Source: DASPSR01 sp035516175
Lineage (GTDB): Bacteria > Nitrospirota > UBA9217
Assembly (NCBI GenBank): GCA_035516175.1
Contig: DATJAO010000053.1
Coordinates: 1 to 43,265 of the forward strand
DNA length: 43,265 bases
Direction of reading: 5' to 3'
Made by a program: the position numbers and the translations under genes. The first letter of the stretch is position 1; each line of letters begins with the position of its first letter. Under the pieces are notes generated by a model. The model saw nothing but the letters and a program-made list of their open reading frames with translations. It ran no database searches and had not been told where the DNA came from. Below are positions 35,283 to 43,265 of the stretch, piece after piece.

Positions 35283-36476
35283 TTAGTCTGTATCATTCAT
35301 GAGCGCAGAGAGCCCCGGCAGTTCTTTGCCCTCGAGAAGTTCGAGCGAGGCCCCGCCACCCGTCGAAATGAAGCTGATGCTGTCGGACACACCCGCCTTG
35401 TGTACCGCCACGTCGGTGTCGCCGCCACCGACAATGGTGAGGGCATACGAATCCGCCACCGCGCGGGCGATCGCGAAAGTGCCGCGGGAGTAAGCATCTT
35501 TTTCGAACATGCCCATAGGGCCGTTCCAGATTACGGTCTTGGCATCCTGGAGCGCCTCCGCAAAGAGCCTGGTAGTGGCAGGACCGATATCGAGCCCCAC
35601 CCATCCTTTCGGGATCTCCTGAGAGGTAACGATCTTGGTCTCTGCCCCGTCATTCTTATTCTCGGCAACCACGAAATCAACCGGCAGATAGAATTTGGTC
35701 CCCGTATCGCGCAGTCCTTTGCGGATTTGCTGGGCCATTTCGAGCATCTCTGTCTCAACGAGGGAGTTGCCCACTTCCTGACCCCGGGCCTTGATGAACG
35801 TGAAGGCCATAGCGCCGCCGACGATGATCTTGTCCACCTTGTTCTGGAGGTTCTCTATCACGCCGATTTTGCCTGAGACCTTTGCACCGCCGAGAATCGC
35901 TACAAAAGGTCGTACGGGGTTTGCCACGGTCTTCTGAAGGTAGTCGATTTCCTTCTTCATAAGAAACCCTGCTACGGCGTATTTCACATATTTAGTGATG
36001 CCGAACGTCGAGGCATGCGCCCGGTGGGCCGTGCCGAAGGCGTCGTTCACATACACGTCAGCGATGGAAGCCAGAGCCTTGGAGAATGCCTCGTCGTTCT
36101 TTTCTTCCTCGGCGTGGAACCGGAGATTTTCAAGCAGAACCACATCTCCAGGACGCATGCCTTGCACCGCGTGATCTACATCCGGACCGACACAGTCGCT
36201 CAGGAATTTCACCTCTTTGTTCAGGAGACGGTTCAGCCGCTTGGCCACCGGTGCGAGGCTGTACTTCGGACTAGGCTTGCCCTTGGGTCGGCCGAGATGC
36301 GACGCGAGGATCACTTTTGCACCCTCATCGATTGCATAATTGATTGTCGGGAGCGTCGAGCGTATCCTGCCGTCGTCAGTGATGTTGCCGTTTTCATCGA
36401 GCGGCACGTTGAAGTCTGCCCGGATGAAGACCCGCTTGCCTTTCAAGTCAACCTCTTGGATCGTCTTTTTGTCCAT
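35283..36476 (-). CDS. pgk: Phosphoglycerate kinase
   Basis: The 397-residue enzyme transfers phosphate from 1,3-bisphosphoglycerate to ADP. It shows the N-terminal 'FIRADFNVPLDE', 'SHLGRPKG', the hinge 'LGGAKVSGKIGVIENL' and the nucleotide-site 'TIVGGGDT'. The frame is open upstream, but ATG 36476 has AGAGGTGG and matches the family start. Confidence 0.96.
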   Translation of the reverse strand: MDKKTIQEVDLKGKRVFIRADFNVPLDENGNITDDGRIRSTLPTINYAIDEGAKVILASHLGRPKGKPSPKYSLAPVAKRLNRLLNKEVKFLSDCVGPDVDHAVQGMRPGDVVLLENLRFHAEEEKNDEAFSKALASIADVYVNDAFGTAHRAHASTFGITKYVKYAVAGFLMKKEIDYLQKTVANPVRPFVAILGGAKVSGKIGVIENLQNKVDKIIVGGAMAFTFIKARGQEVGNSLVETEMLEMAQQIRKGLRDTGTKFYLPVDFVVAENKNDGAETKIVTSQEIPKGWVGLDIGPATTRLFAEALQDAKTVIWNGPMGMFEKDAYSRGTFAIARAVADSYALTIVGGGDTDVAVHKAGVSDSISFISTGGGASLELLEGKELPGLSALMNDTD

Positions 36477-36604
36477 GCTGAACCACCTCTGCTTAAAAGA
36501 AAGTGCTAAGCTTTCATTTACAAGCCCACATAAATCCAAAATCCTACGGGTGTGTATTTCAAGCATCCACCATGTTCGGCGATGAGGACTTCGTGTTGAG
36601 ATTT

Positions 36605-37612
36605 CTACAAGCCCTTTTTCGCCATGAAGATGATGAGGTCGCGCAACCGGCATGAGTAGCCCCACTCATTGTCATACCAGGAGATCACCTTCACCATGGT
36701 CCCCTCCATCACGCTCGTGAGCGCTGCGTCTACGATGGAGGAGTGCGGGTTGCCCTTAAAGTCTATCGACACGAGGGGCGACTCCTCGATCTGGAGGATG
36801 CCCTTCATCTTTCCGTTTGCTGCTTCTTTGAGAGCGGCATTTACTTCCGCTGCCGTGGTTTTTTTCGAGACCTCGGCCACGAGATCCACGACCGACACGT
36901 CCGGCGTGGGCACGCGGAGCGACATGCCGTCGAGCTTGCCCTTGAGCTCGGGGAGTACGAGCGATACGGCCTTGGCTGCGCCCGTGGACGTGGGGATGAT
37001 CGAGACCGCAGCAGCGCGGGCCCTGCGCAGGTCCTTGTGCGGCAAGTCGAGGAGCTGCTGGTCATTGGTGTAAGAGTGTATAGTGTTCATGAGGCCGTGT
37101 ACGATGCCGAAATTATCATGGATCACCTTGGCCATGGGCGCCAGGCAGTTAGTGGTGCAGGAGGCGTTCGAGACCACGTGGTGCTTCGCCGGATCGTAGG
37201 TGTGTTCGTTCACGCCGAGAACGAAGGTCGCGTCGGGTTCCTTGGCCGGCGCCGAGATGATGACCTTCTTTGCGCCCGCGGCAATATGTTTGCCCGCGCT
37301 CGCTTTGTCCACGAAGCGGCCGGTGGACTCGATGGCAAAGTCGATCTTTAGGTCTTTCCAGGGCAGTTCCGCGGGATCTTTTTTCGCCACGACGGCAATT
37401 TCCTTGCCGCCAACAATGAGCTTGCCGTCGCCGGCCTTGACATCGGCCTCAAACCCGCCGAAAATCGAATCATATTTCAACAGATGCGCAAGCGTCTTGG
37501 CGTCAGTGAGGTCATTGATCGCCACGATCTCGATATCCTTATTTCCGAGCGATGCGCGGAACACATTTCTGCCAATCCTGCCGAATCCGTTGATTGCAAC
37601 TTTTACCGCCAT
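36605..37612 (-). CDS. gap: Glyceraldehyde-3-phosphate dehydrogenase, type I
   Basis: The 335-residue NAD-dependent enzyme has the N-terminal 'INGFGRIGRNVFRA' and catalytic Cys152 in 'SNASCTTNCLAP'. AAGGAGG precedes the ATG. It heads gap-pgk-tpiA-secG, with 128 bases before pgk. Confidence 0.96.
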   Translation of the reverse strand: MAVKVAINGFGRIGRNVFRASLGNKDIEIVAINDLTDAKTLAHLLKYDSIFGGFEADVKAGDGKLIVGGKEIAVVAKKDPAELPWKDLKIDFAIESTGRFVDKASAGKHIAAGAKKVIISAPAKEPDATFVLGVNEHTYDPAKHHVVSNASCTTNCLAPMAKVIHDNFGIVHGLMNTIHSYTNDQQLLDLPHKDLRRARAAAVSIIPTSTGAAKAVSLVLPELKGKLDGMSLRVPTPDVSVVDLVAEVSKKTTAAEVNAALKEAANGKMKGILQIEESPLVSIDFKGNPHSSIVDAALTSVMEGTMVKVISWYDNEWGYSCRLRDLIIFMAKKGL

Positions 37613-37713
37613 GGTAGCCTCCTTGGAAATGCAAATTTAAAATTGAAAATTCAAATAAAATCATGAGCCAATATCGAAAGTGCCATGCCTCTCAAGCCTT
37701 GTACTGTGATTTT

Positions 37714-39039
37714 TTATTCAAATTTATTCATCACCAATCCTGTCAAAAGCTTGGGATAGAAGTATGTGGCCTTCTGCGGCATGCGTTCGCCCGCAGCAGC
37801 AACTTCCTTTACCTCATTCACCTTTGTGGGATTCATGAAGAAAACAATATCGGCGGAACCGTCCTGGACCCGCTTTGCCGCTGCATCGGCATCTTTGATG
37901 TACTCAATATTGAGGCCGAGCTTGTGGGTCTCCATCTTAATCCCCAGCAGCTTGTCGATGACCAGATGGTGAAGGATCGAGACGTCCAACCTTCGGTACG
38001 CACGAGACTTGTCCGGGAGAAGGATGTCCATGTCCAACTCGTTCCTGAGGGTCAGGAGATAGTAGCTGTGCTCATCTTTGACCCTCATGCCGAAGACATG
38101 GGCATGGTCCGCACGATGCGCCAAGGTGTCCAGGATTGTCCGCCGGTCTGCACGCTCAGACTTCTTGTCGAAATCAATACGCTCGATATTGAAATACCGG
38201 TTCAAATCATCCTCGAACCGTTTTGGATTGAAGTCAGTAAGGTTGAAAAGCGCACGGTGCGCCGGAAGGATAGTGAGCCCCGGGTCTTCCAACCGCGCCA
38301 GATACATGGCCACATAGTTGTACGGTTCTTCCCCTGTAGAGACGCCTGCTGCTTTGCGCCGTTCATTCCGATAGGTTAACGCCGTATCGTAGCGATGATG
38401 GCCGTCGGCAATGAAAAATGGCTTGTCCGCCATTTCCCGGACAATGGCCTCGATATCCTTTTTGTCGGTCACTGACCACATTCGGTGCAGAACTCCATCG
38501 CTGTTCTTCGCCTCCATGTCGGGCTTCGAGTTCGTTTTCGCGAGGATGCCCGAGACCTTTCCCTGCGGATCGGAGAAGAGCGAGAAGATCTGGCTGAAGC
38601 TTGCCTTGCATGCGCGTAGGAGATTCAGACGGTCCGTCTTTGGCCCGGAGAGCGTCGTTTCATGCGGCTTGACGATGCCTGAATCGTAATCCTCTATCCT
38701 GACTAGGCAGACGAATCCGCGGAGCTTCTTGAGTGTGCTCCCTACGGCATATTCAATCTCATAAATATAGATTGTCGGGTCCTGACTCTGACGCAGGATG
38801 CCCATCTTGAACCAATCATCCAGGAGAGCGGCAGCACGGGTATACCGGTTATCTCCCTCGGTATCACCGGGACTCTCGAGACCGTATTCGAGCCGGACGA
38901 TGTTGTAAGAGCTTTTTCTGTAGAGTTCCTGCTGTTCGGCCTGTGATATGATGTCGTAGGGCGGACAGACGAGGTTGCTGATGCTGCCCGCCTTAGTCAG
39001 GTTATATACGATTCCCCTGAAGGGGATTATTGTTGCCAT
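37714..39039 (-). CDS. DUF1015 family protein
   Basis: The 441-residue protein matches DUF1015, with 'FRGIVYN' near the N-terminus, 'VCPPYDIIS' at about 25, 'HETTLSGPK' and the conserved 'FIADGHHRYDTALTYR' in the middle. The family is widespread, and its biochemical role is not established to my knowledge. A strong promoter lies at 39091-39120, divergent from ribF. Confidence 0.9.
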   Translation of the reverse strand: MATIIPFRGIVYNLTKAGSISNLVCPPYDIISQAEQQELYRKSSYNIVRLEYGLESPGDTEGDNRYTRAAALLDDWFKMGILRQSQDPTIYIYEIEYAVGSTLKKLRGFVCLVRIEDYDSGIVKPHETTLSGPKTDRLNLLRACKASFSQIFSLFSDPQGKVSGILAKTNSKPDMEAKNSDGVLHRMWSVTDKKDIEAIVREMADKPFFIADGHHRYDTALTYRNERRKAAGVSTGEEPYNYVAMYLARLEDPGLTILPAHRALFNLTDFNPKRFEDDLNRYFNIERIDFDKKSERADRRTILDTLAHRADHAHVFGMRVKDEHSYYLLTLRNELDMDILLPDKSRAYRRLDVSILHHLVIDKLLGIKMETHKLGLNIEYIKDADAAAKRVQDGSADIVFFMNPTKVNEVKEVAAAGERMPQKATYFYPKLLTGLVMNKFE

Positions 39040-39090
39040 CTATTGAATCCTTGCCGGAAGCCTGCCGTCTAGATGCTCTAAAAGACTTCT

Positions 39091-39170
39091 TTTATAGCAT
39101 AGCGGCTGTTTTATTGTCAATATATTTTGCACAACCGGTGGTTGACAATTTTGTCTCATTGTGCGATTAT
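39091..39170. promoter_or_regulatory. Divergent promoters DUF1015 / ribF
   Basis: Minus: TTGACA (39120-39115), 18 bases, TATAAA (39096-39091). Plus: TTGACA (39142-39147), 17 bases, GATTAT (39165-39170). The -35 elements are only 21 bases apart, back to back. Confidence 0.75.
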
Positions 39171-39180
39171 CCCTGCGCAT

Positions 39181-40107
39181 ATGAGGATCGTTCGTGGTGT
39201 AAAAAACTATAGTGAGAAGCTCCCAAACCCTGTGCTCACCCTTGGCAACTTTGACGGCGTGCATCTGGGGCATCAGGCGATATTCAAAAAAGTCGTGGAA
39301 CGGGCAAGGGAGATCAAGGGCACAAGCATCGCTTTCACGTTCGAGCCTCATCCCCTCAAGCTCCTCGCGCCGGAACGCTCGCCTAAACTTCTGAACACGT
39401 TTCACGGGAAGATGAAGCTTTTTGAGGCCGCAAGCATCGAAGTGGTCATCTGTGCGAACTTCACCAGGGCTTTTGCCGACCAGAACTCCGAAGACTTTGC
39501 GCGCGAAGTGCTCTATAAGAGGATCGGGGTTAAAGAGGTATATGTGGGCTATGACTACGCGTTCGGCAAAGGCCGCGAAGGGAGCATCGAGTCCCTCAAA
39601 AAAATGGGGAAGGTCTATGGGTTCGAGGTCGGTGTCATCGAACCGGTCAAGGTGGACGAGGTGGTGGTGAGCAGTTCCGTCGTCCGCGAACTTATATCGA
39701 ACGGCCGCGTTGATGAGGCTTCCCGACTTCTGGGCAGGTACTACACCATCGAAGGAGAGGTAGTGCACGGCGCCCATCGGGGCCATACCCTTGGTTTCCC
39801 CACCGCGAATTTGAAAACGGCCAATGAACTCATTCCGGGGTATGGTGTGTATGCCGTCCTTGCCGATGTCGATGACCACAGACTGAAAGGAGTGGCCTCC
39901 GTCGGCGTGCGGCCTACTTTTGACTCAGGTCCGGTTTCTCTAGAAGTATACCTCTTCGAATTTACCGAAGTTCTCTATGGCAGGCAAATGGATGTGTCTT
40001 TTGTGAAGCGGCTGCGTGGGGAAGAGAAATTCCCCGATGCCGAGTCGCTGGTGAGCCAGATTCGGAAAGATGTACAGAAGGCAGAACTGGTCCTGCAAGG
40101 ACTGTGA
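39181..40107 (+). CDS. ribF: Bifunctional riboflavin kinase / FAD synthetase
   Basis: The 308-residue enzyme makes FMN and FAD. The N-terminal adenylyltransferase half has 'LTLGNFDGVHLGHQAIF', and the C-terminal flavokinase half has 'GEVVHGAHRGHTLGFPTANL' near 195. The frame is open 54 bases upstream, but the promoter's expected start lies near 39177-39181, so ATG 39181 is the first usable start, on an almost leaderless mRNA with no Shine-Dalgarno site. Confidence 0.94.
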   Translation: MRIVRGVKNYSEKLPNPVLTLGNFDGVHLGHQAIFKKVVERAREIKGTSIAFTFEPHPLKLLAPERSPKLLNTFHGKMKLFEAASIEVVICANFTRAFADQNSEDFAREVLYKRIGVKEVYVGYDYAFGKGREGSIESLKKMGKVYGFEVGVIEPVKVDEVVVSSSVVRELISNGRVDEASRLLGRYYTIEGEVVHGAHRGHTLGFPTANLKTANELIPGYGVYAVLADVDDHRLKGVASVGVRPTFDSGPVSLEVYLFEFTEVLYGRQMDVSFVKRLRGEEKFPDAESLVSQIRKDVQKAELVLQGL

Positions 40108-40389
40108 ATTCATATCGTGCCTGGGGGATGGTAACTATCGTGTTCTGCTGGCTGCCATGGCGATTACGCAATTATCTCCGTTCAAAATCCGACGCCGGGT
40201 GCTCTATTATTCCTGTTGTGGAAGACTGAAACCGCTTTATCCGTTGTTATTTTCCTGTTAATGCTTGATGGGATTCTCATGAGGGTGGCTGCAGTACTAT
40301 CAAGATACCTGAAACGGTTTATTAAAATAAAGGTTCCGAACCATGAACGGTTGGTGGTGAAAAATATAGGCGCAAGGAGGTGATGACCG

Positions 40390-40455
40390 ATGGCGTGTGG
40401 GAAAAAATGCGGAACGAAGAAGGCGACCAAAAAGAAGACGGCGAAGAAAAAATAA
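40390..40455 (+). CDS. 21-residue Cys/Lys-rich micropeptide
   Basis: A 21-codon frame reads 'MACGKKCG' and then a tail of Lys, Thr and Ala ending in three lysines. AAGGAGGTGAT (40374-40384) precedes it, an 11-base match to the expected 3' end of 16S rRNA, with nine bases from AGGAGG to ATG. Its stop is seven bases before a strong terminator. A ribosome-binding site this complete in front of so short a frame, followed by a terminator, indicates a real, highly translated gene. Two cysteines in C-x3-C spacing with a basic tail could bind metal, RNA or DNA. The upstream promoter is not clear. Confidence 0.65.
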   Translation: MACGKKCGTKKATKKKTAKKK

Positions 40456-40461
40456 CATATC

Positions 40462-40496
40462 CGGCGGGTGAAGTTGCCCGCCGTTTTTATTTTTTA
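40462..40496 (+). terminator. Rho-independent terminator after the micropeptide
   Basis: CGGCGGG (40462-40468) pairs with CCCGCCG (40477-40483) around an eight-base loop, followed by TTTTTATTTTTT. It serves the plus strand and overlaps the end of the opposing DUF1844 gene. Confidence 0.85.
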
Positions 40497-40906
40497 CCGT
40501 CGATGGCCTCGATGTACTGCATGCGGAGATTGAATAAAGCAGAATCCAGTAAAGCCTGCTCATCCTGGCTCAAGTTGCCCTTGGTTTTATCCTTTAGCAA
40601 TCCGAGAATGTCGATCATCTGCTTGGCCGCCGGCAGGTCTTGTTCTGATTGACGGGTTTGCGGATTCGGAAGGGAACCAAGACTTACCTGAGCGGTTGCG
40701 GCAAGAGTAAGAATAAACGCTGAAAAATCCAGATCAGGGATAGGCTCCGTTTGTTTCTGCTCGGAGGAACTACCCGTGGCGCGTTCCGCGTTGGAAGGTG
40801 CGTGTTCAGACTGCTCGCCTGATGGTTCCGAAGAATCGCCGCTGTCTTTGGACGAGGATATGCGGCGGTCGCGCACGATGAACTCTTTTTGATCATTCTC
40901 TTCCAT
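40487..40906 (-). CDS. DUF1844 family protein
   Basis: The 139-residue protein has a disordered Ser/Glu/Gln-rich N-terminal half and the DUF1844 core 'DLDFSAFILTLAATAQVSLG' followed by 'AKQMIDILGLLKDKTKGNLS'. The family is small, helical and of unknown function. AAGGAGG precedes the ATG. A promoter at 40963-40991 faces away from cbiX. Confidence 0.85.
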   Translation of the reverse strand: MEENDQKEFIVRDRRISSSKDSGDSSEPSGEQSEHAPSNAERATGSSSEQKQTEPIPDLDFSAFILTLAATAQVSLGSLPNPQTRQSEQDLPAAKQMIDILGLLKDKTKGNLSQDEQALLDSALFNLRMQYIEAIDGKK

Positions 40907-40962
40907 GTCCCCAACCTCCTTGCGTCAAAACATGCTCCAACTTATTGATATCTTGCCATATA

Positions 40963-41027
40963 TTTTTACCCGTAACACTCCTTTCTGTCAATATTAAATT
41001 GACTTTTACTGAAGGCTGTGATAGAAA
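40963..41027. promoter_or_regulatory. Divergent promoters DUF1844 / cbiX
   Basis: Minus: TTGACA (40991-40986), 17 bases, TAAAAA (40968-40963). Plus: TTGACT (40999-41004), 17 bases, TAGAAA (41022-41027, weak). The -35 elements form an inverted repeat only seven bases apart. Confidence 0.6.
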
Positions 41028-41056
41028 CTTCTGTCTTAGAAAGGCAGGAAGTTTGC

Positions 41057-41464
41057 ATGAAGACAGCGGTCATAATCCTGGGACATGGGAGCCATAGCGG
41101 AGGCGCGGATGAAACCGTCAAGCGTGTAGCGGCCGAGGTCAAGGAGAGCGGCTGCTATGAGATAGTCGTGCATGCTTTTTTGCAATATACCACTCCTACG
41201 CCCCAGAACGCCTTGGAGAATTGTATCCGGCATCAGGCACAAAAAATCGTGATCGTCCCTTTTTTCATGCAACCGGGGGCCCATGTTACCAGGGACATCC
41301 CTGAGTTGGTGGACAAGGCGAGGAAGCTGTATCCGGATCTCGATATCGTGGTCACCGATTACGTGGGTGCCCATCCCCTGATGGCGAAGATTGTGGAGGA
41401 TCTCGTCGATAAAACAAAGCAAGTAGCTGTTTCGCCGACGAGGCCGCTGAGAGAGCAGAGATAG
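41057..41464 (+). CDS. cbiX: Short CbiX-type sirohydrochlorin chelatase
   Basis: The 135-residue protein is the single-domain CbiX form, which inserts Co(II) (or Fe(II)/Ni(II)) into sirohydrochlorin and works as a dimer. Metal-binding histidines lie in 'ILGHGSHSGGA' and 'FFMQPGAHVTRDIP'. AGGAAG precedes ATG 41057; a GTG at 41018 lies inside the predicted promoter and is rejected. No other cobalamin gene is nearby. Confidence 0.88.
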   Translation: MKTAVIILGHGSHSGGADETVKRVAAEVKESGCYEIVVHAFLQYTTPTPQNALENCIRHQAQKIVIVPFFMQPGAHVTRDIPELVDKARKLYPDLDIVVTDYVGAHPLMAKIVEDLVDKTKQVAVSPTRPLREQR

Positions 41465-41476
41465 GGAAAAGAGATC

Positions 41477-41505
41477 TTGACGGGATTACGGGATCATAGG
41501 ATAAA
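41477..41505 (+). promoter_or_regulatory. Promoter of tyrS
   Basis: TTGACG (41477-41482), 17 bases, GATAAA (41500-41505). The expected leader is about 32 bases, with no T-box and no Shine-Dalgarno site. Confidence 0.5.
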
Positions 41506-41543
41506 TCAGATTTAAATCTTTTCAATTTCATCCACGACAAAAG

Positions 41544-42818
41544 ATGCTTTCATCAAAAGAACAATTTGAGATCATAAAGCGGGGCGCTTCCGAGATTATC
41601 ATCGAGGAAGACCTCTTGAAAAAGCTTGAGAAGTCCGCGTCCACGGGCAGGCCACTCCGGGTGAAGGCCGGGTTCGATCCCACGGCGCCGGATATCCATC
41701 TCGGTCATACTGTTCTCCTGAACAAAATGCGGCAGTTTCAGGAACTCGGGCACGAGGTCATTTTTCTTATTGGTGACTTCACGGGCATGATCGGCGACCC
41801 GACCGGCAAGTCAGAAACCAGGAAGCACCTCACGAAAGAGGAGGTCGCAGAAAACGCCAAGACATACCAGGCTCAGATATACAAGATCCTCGATCCGGTG
41901 AAGACCAAGATCGCCTTCAACAGCGAGTGGATGTCAAAGATGACGGCCGAGAATGTAATCCAGCTTGCGGCGAAACATACCGTAGCGCGGATGCTCGAAC
42001 GCGAAGATTTCAAAAAACGGTACCAGGCAGAGCTGCCGATCAGTATCCATGAATTCCTCTACCCCCTAATCCAAGGGTATGATTCGGTAATGCTCAAGGC
42101 CGATGTTGAACTAGGCGGTACGGACCAAAAGTTCAACCTGCTCGTAGGCCGTGAGCTCCAGAAGGAATACGGCCAGGAGCCGCAGTCATTGGTGCTTATG
42201 CCTCTCCTCGAAGGCCTGGACGGCGTGAACAAGATGAGCAAGAGCCTCGGGAACTACATCGGTATCAACGAGCCGGCAAAGGAGATCTTCGGCAAGGTGA
42301 TGTCCGTGAGTGATGATCTCATGTATCGATATTATGAGCTGGTAAGCTCGGTTTCCCTCGCGGAGCTGGCAAAGATCAAGGATGACGTTAAGTCCGGAAC
42401 GCTTCATCCCATGGAGGCGAAAAAGAGGCTCGCTTCGGAGCTGGTAGATCGGTTCTGCGCAGGAGAAATCCCCGCTGGGTATAATACTTCAGAAGCTCAG
42501 GAGAAGGGGAAATTTCATATATCGATCGGCCTGATTGCCCGCGAGGAATTCGAGAAAGTGTTCAGTAAAAAGAACCTTCCCGATGAGATCCCCGTTGTTG
42601 AAGTCGTTTGGGAAGGGGAACGGATGAAGCTTGCAAAGATAATTGCCATTGCCGGTGTTGCCAAGAGCAACTCTGAAGCGCGCAGGCTTATCCAACAGGG
42701 CGCCGTAGAGGTAAATGAGACCTCGATAAAAAACATTGATGCAGAATTGCCAGCCTCTGGAGAGTATACCCTGAGGGTGGGAAAGAAGCGCTTTGTAAAG
42801 GTTGTGGCGAAGAAATAA
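41544..42818 (+). CDS. tyrS: Tyrosyl-tRNA synthetase
   Basis: The 424-residue class I enzyme charges tRNA-Tyr. The HIGH motif reads 'DIHLGHTVLL', the second signature is 'KMSKS' (the TyrZ-like variety, where E. coli TyrS has KFGKS), and an S4 RNA-binding domain occupies the last 65 residues ('MKLAKIIAIAGVAKSNSEAR'). No Shine-Dalgarno site is seen before ATG 41544. The rRNA promoter region begins soon after its stop, with no clear terminator between. Confidence 0.95.
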   Translation: MLSSKEQFEIIKRGASEIIIEEDLLKKLEKSASTGRPLRVKAGFDPTAPDIHLGHTVLLNKMRQFQELGHEVIFLIGDFTGMIGDPTGKSETRKHLTKEEVAENAKTYQAQIYKILDPVKTKIAFNSEWMSKMTAENVIQLAAKHTVARMLEREDFKKRYQAELPISIHEFLYPLIQGYDSVMLKADVELGGTDQKFNLLVGRELQKEYGQEPQSLVLMPLLEGLDGVNKMSKSLGNYIGINEPAKEIFGKVMSVSDDLMYRYYELVSSVSLAELAKIKDDVKSGTLHPMEAKKRLASELVDRFCAGEIPAGYNTSEAQEKGKFHISIGLIAREEFEKVFSKKNLPDEIPVVEVVWEGERMKLAKIIAIAGVAKSNSEARRLIQQGAVEVNETSIKNIDAELPASGEYTLRVGKKRFVKVVAKK

Positions 42819-42846
42819 AAAAATAACTCTTGAAACGAAAAAAGTC

Positions 42847-42875
42847 TTGACATGGGATAAGGTTTCTGATAAATT
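42847..42875 (+). promoter_or_regulatory. rRNA promoter P1
   Basis: TTGACA (42847-42852), 17 bases, TAAATT (42870-42875), about 290 bases before the 16S start. Confidence 0.65.
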
Positions 42876-42981
42876 GCGCCTTCGTTCGGCGGTAAACCTC
42901 GGGCAAAACCTCGAAGTTCTCTAAATACCAACCGACGTAATAAAATAAGCTCGTAATAATTAATTGATGAAATAAATTTTC

Positions 42982-43010
42982 TTGACAAAGAAATTCTATT
43001 TTGTTATTAT
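42982..43010 (+). promoter_or_regulatory. rRNA promoter P2
   Basis: TTGACA (42982-42987), 17 bases, TATTAT (43005-43010), with an AT-rich stretch upstream that could act as an UP element. Confidence 0.75.
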
Positions 43011-43038
43011 TAATATTCTGCGAAGTATGCAGAAATAT

Positions 43039-43101
43039 GGTCTTTGAAAACTAAATAGGTGCAAGAATCCCAGACGTTTTTTTAAAAAAGATGTTTGGGA
43101 T
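43039..43101 (+). promoter_or_regulatory. rRNA leader: boxA-like site and long hairpin
   Basis: GGTCTTTGAAAACTA (43039-43053) resembles the boxA antitermination region of rRNA leaders. It is followed by a near-perfect hairpin: ATCCCAGACG and its T-run (43067-43082) pair with AAAAAAGATGTTTGGGAT (43084-43101), including a few G-U pairs. Confidence 0.55.
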
Positions 43102-43165
43102 CGGCGGGTTTTTGAGTATAAAACTAGTCAAGTTACCTTGAGTAACATTGCATAAGGATCAGATT

Positions 43166-43265
43166 TTTTTGGAGAGTTTGATCCTGGCTCAGAACGAACG
43201 CTGGCGGCGTGCTTAACACATGCAAGTCGAACGAGAAGTACGTAGCAATACGTATTGTAAAGTGG
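43166..43265 (+). rRNA. rrs: 16S ribosomal RNA, 5' end (partial)
   Basis: The universal sequence AGAGTTTGATCCTGGCTCAG begins at 43173, corresponding to E. coli position 8, so the mature 5' end is near 43166. 'GAACGCTGGCGGCGTGC' and 'ACATGCAAGTCGAACG' follow. The gene runs off the window end. Confidence 0.97.

Noticed and set aside
34623..35876. Plus-strand open frame of 417 codons
   Set aside because: It runs antisense across tpiA and pgk, both unmistakable, and has no family features.
41461..41543. T-box riboswitch before tyrS
   Set aside because: The leader is only about 30 bases and has no T-box sequence or specifier stem.
1..43265. CRISPR array, tRNA genes or complete insertion sequences
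   Set aside because: No regularly spaced repeats, no tRNA-like T-arm with acceptor stem, and no intact transposase were found.

Overview
The window reads as a chromosomal segment of a Gram-negative bacterium. Lipoproteins, an EmrAB-type pump and a SecG gene point to two membranes. The gene mix (DUF1844, DUF1015, gap-pgk-tpi-secG, hemE-hemH-hemG, short CbiX, a KMSKS-type TyrRS) and the first 100 bases of a 16S rRNA gene would fit Nitrospirota or a deltaproteobacterial relative. That placement is an inference; the full 16S gene lies outside the window.

Layout. Positions 1-4.3 kb are gene-poor and AT-rich: two doubtful small ORFs, a TPR lipoprotein, a decayed fragment, a bacterioferritin-like gene, and a Fur/PerR-type regulator broken by an in-frame amber codon although its promoter and operator look intact. 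From 9.1 to 4.1 kb (minus strand) runs an efflux cassette: TetR regulator, FabZ-like hotdog protein, EmrA, EmrB, cytidylate-kinase-like protein, then a 38-residue membrane peptide. From 9.8 to 11.8 kb (plus) are a nitrilase-family amidase and a zinc alcohol dehydrogenase. From 15.9 to 11.8 kb (minus) are a triple-GAF histidine kinase, a lone receiver and an RlmD-type rRNA methyltransferase lacking its Fe-S cysteines. galT-glgA (minus) is divergent from a DciA-like gene (plus) through promoters that share one -35 sequence. From 23.8 to 19.1 kb lies an FAD oxidoreductase followed by a pterin/folate cluster (PCD, pteridine reductase-like SDR, folB, folK, folE) and a DUF488 gene. ybgC-trmN6 follow on the same strand.

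From 25.0 to 26.6 kb is an AT-rich patch with an orphan lysozyme-like exported protein. Then, on the minus strand, come the late haem genes (hemE, hemH, hemG), a DrrAB-like ABC exporter, a solute-binding lipoprotein, and the glycolytic cluster gap-pgk-tpiA-secG ending at a clear terminator. DUF1015/ribF and DUF1844/cbiX are divergent pairs; between them sits a 21-codon Cys/Lys peptide with an unusually complete Shine-Dalgarno sequence and its own terminator. tyrS and a tandem-promoter rRNA leader close the window.

Two expression themes recur. Several divergent promoters have touching or overlapping -35 elements. Three genes (dciA-like, ribF, ybgC) have promoters that imply almost leaderless mRNAs, while most neighbours have good Shine-Dalgarno sites. 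No tRNA gene, CRISPR array or complete insertion sequence was seen.
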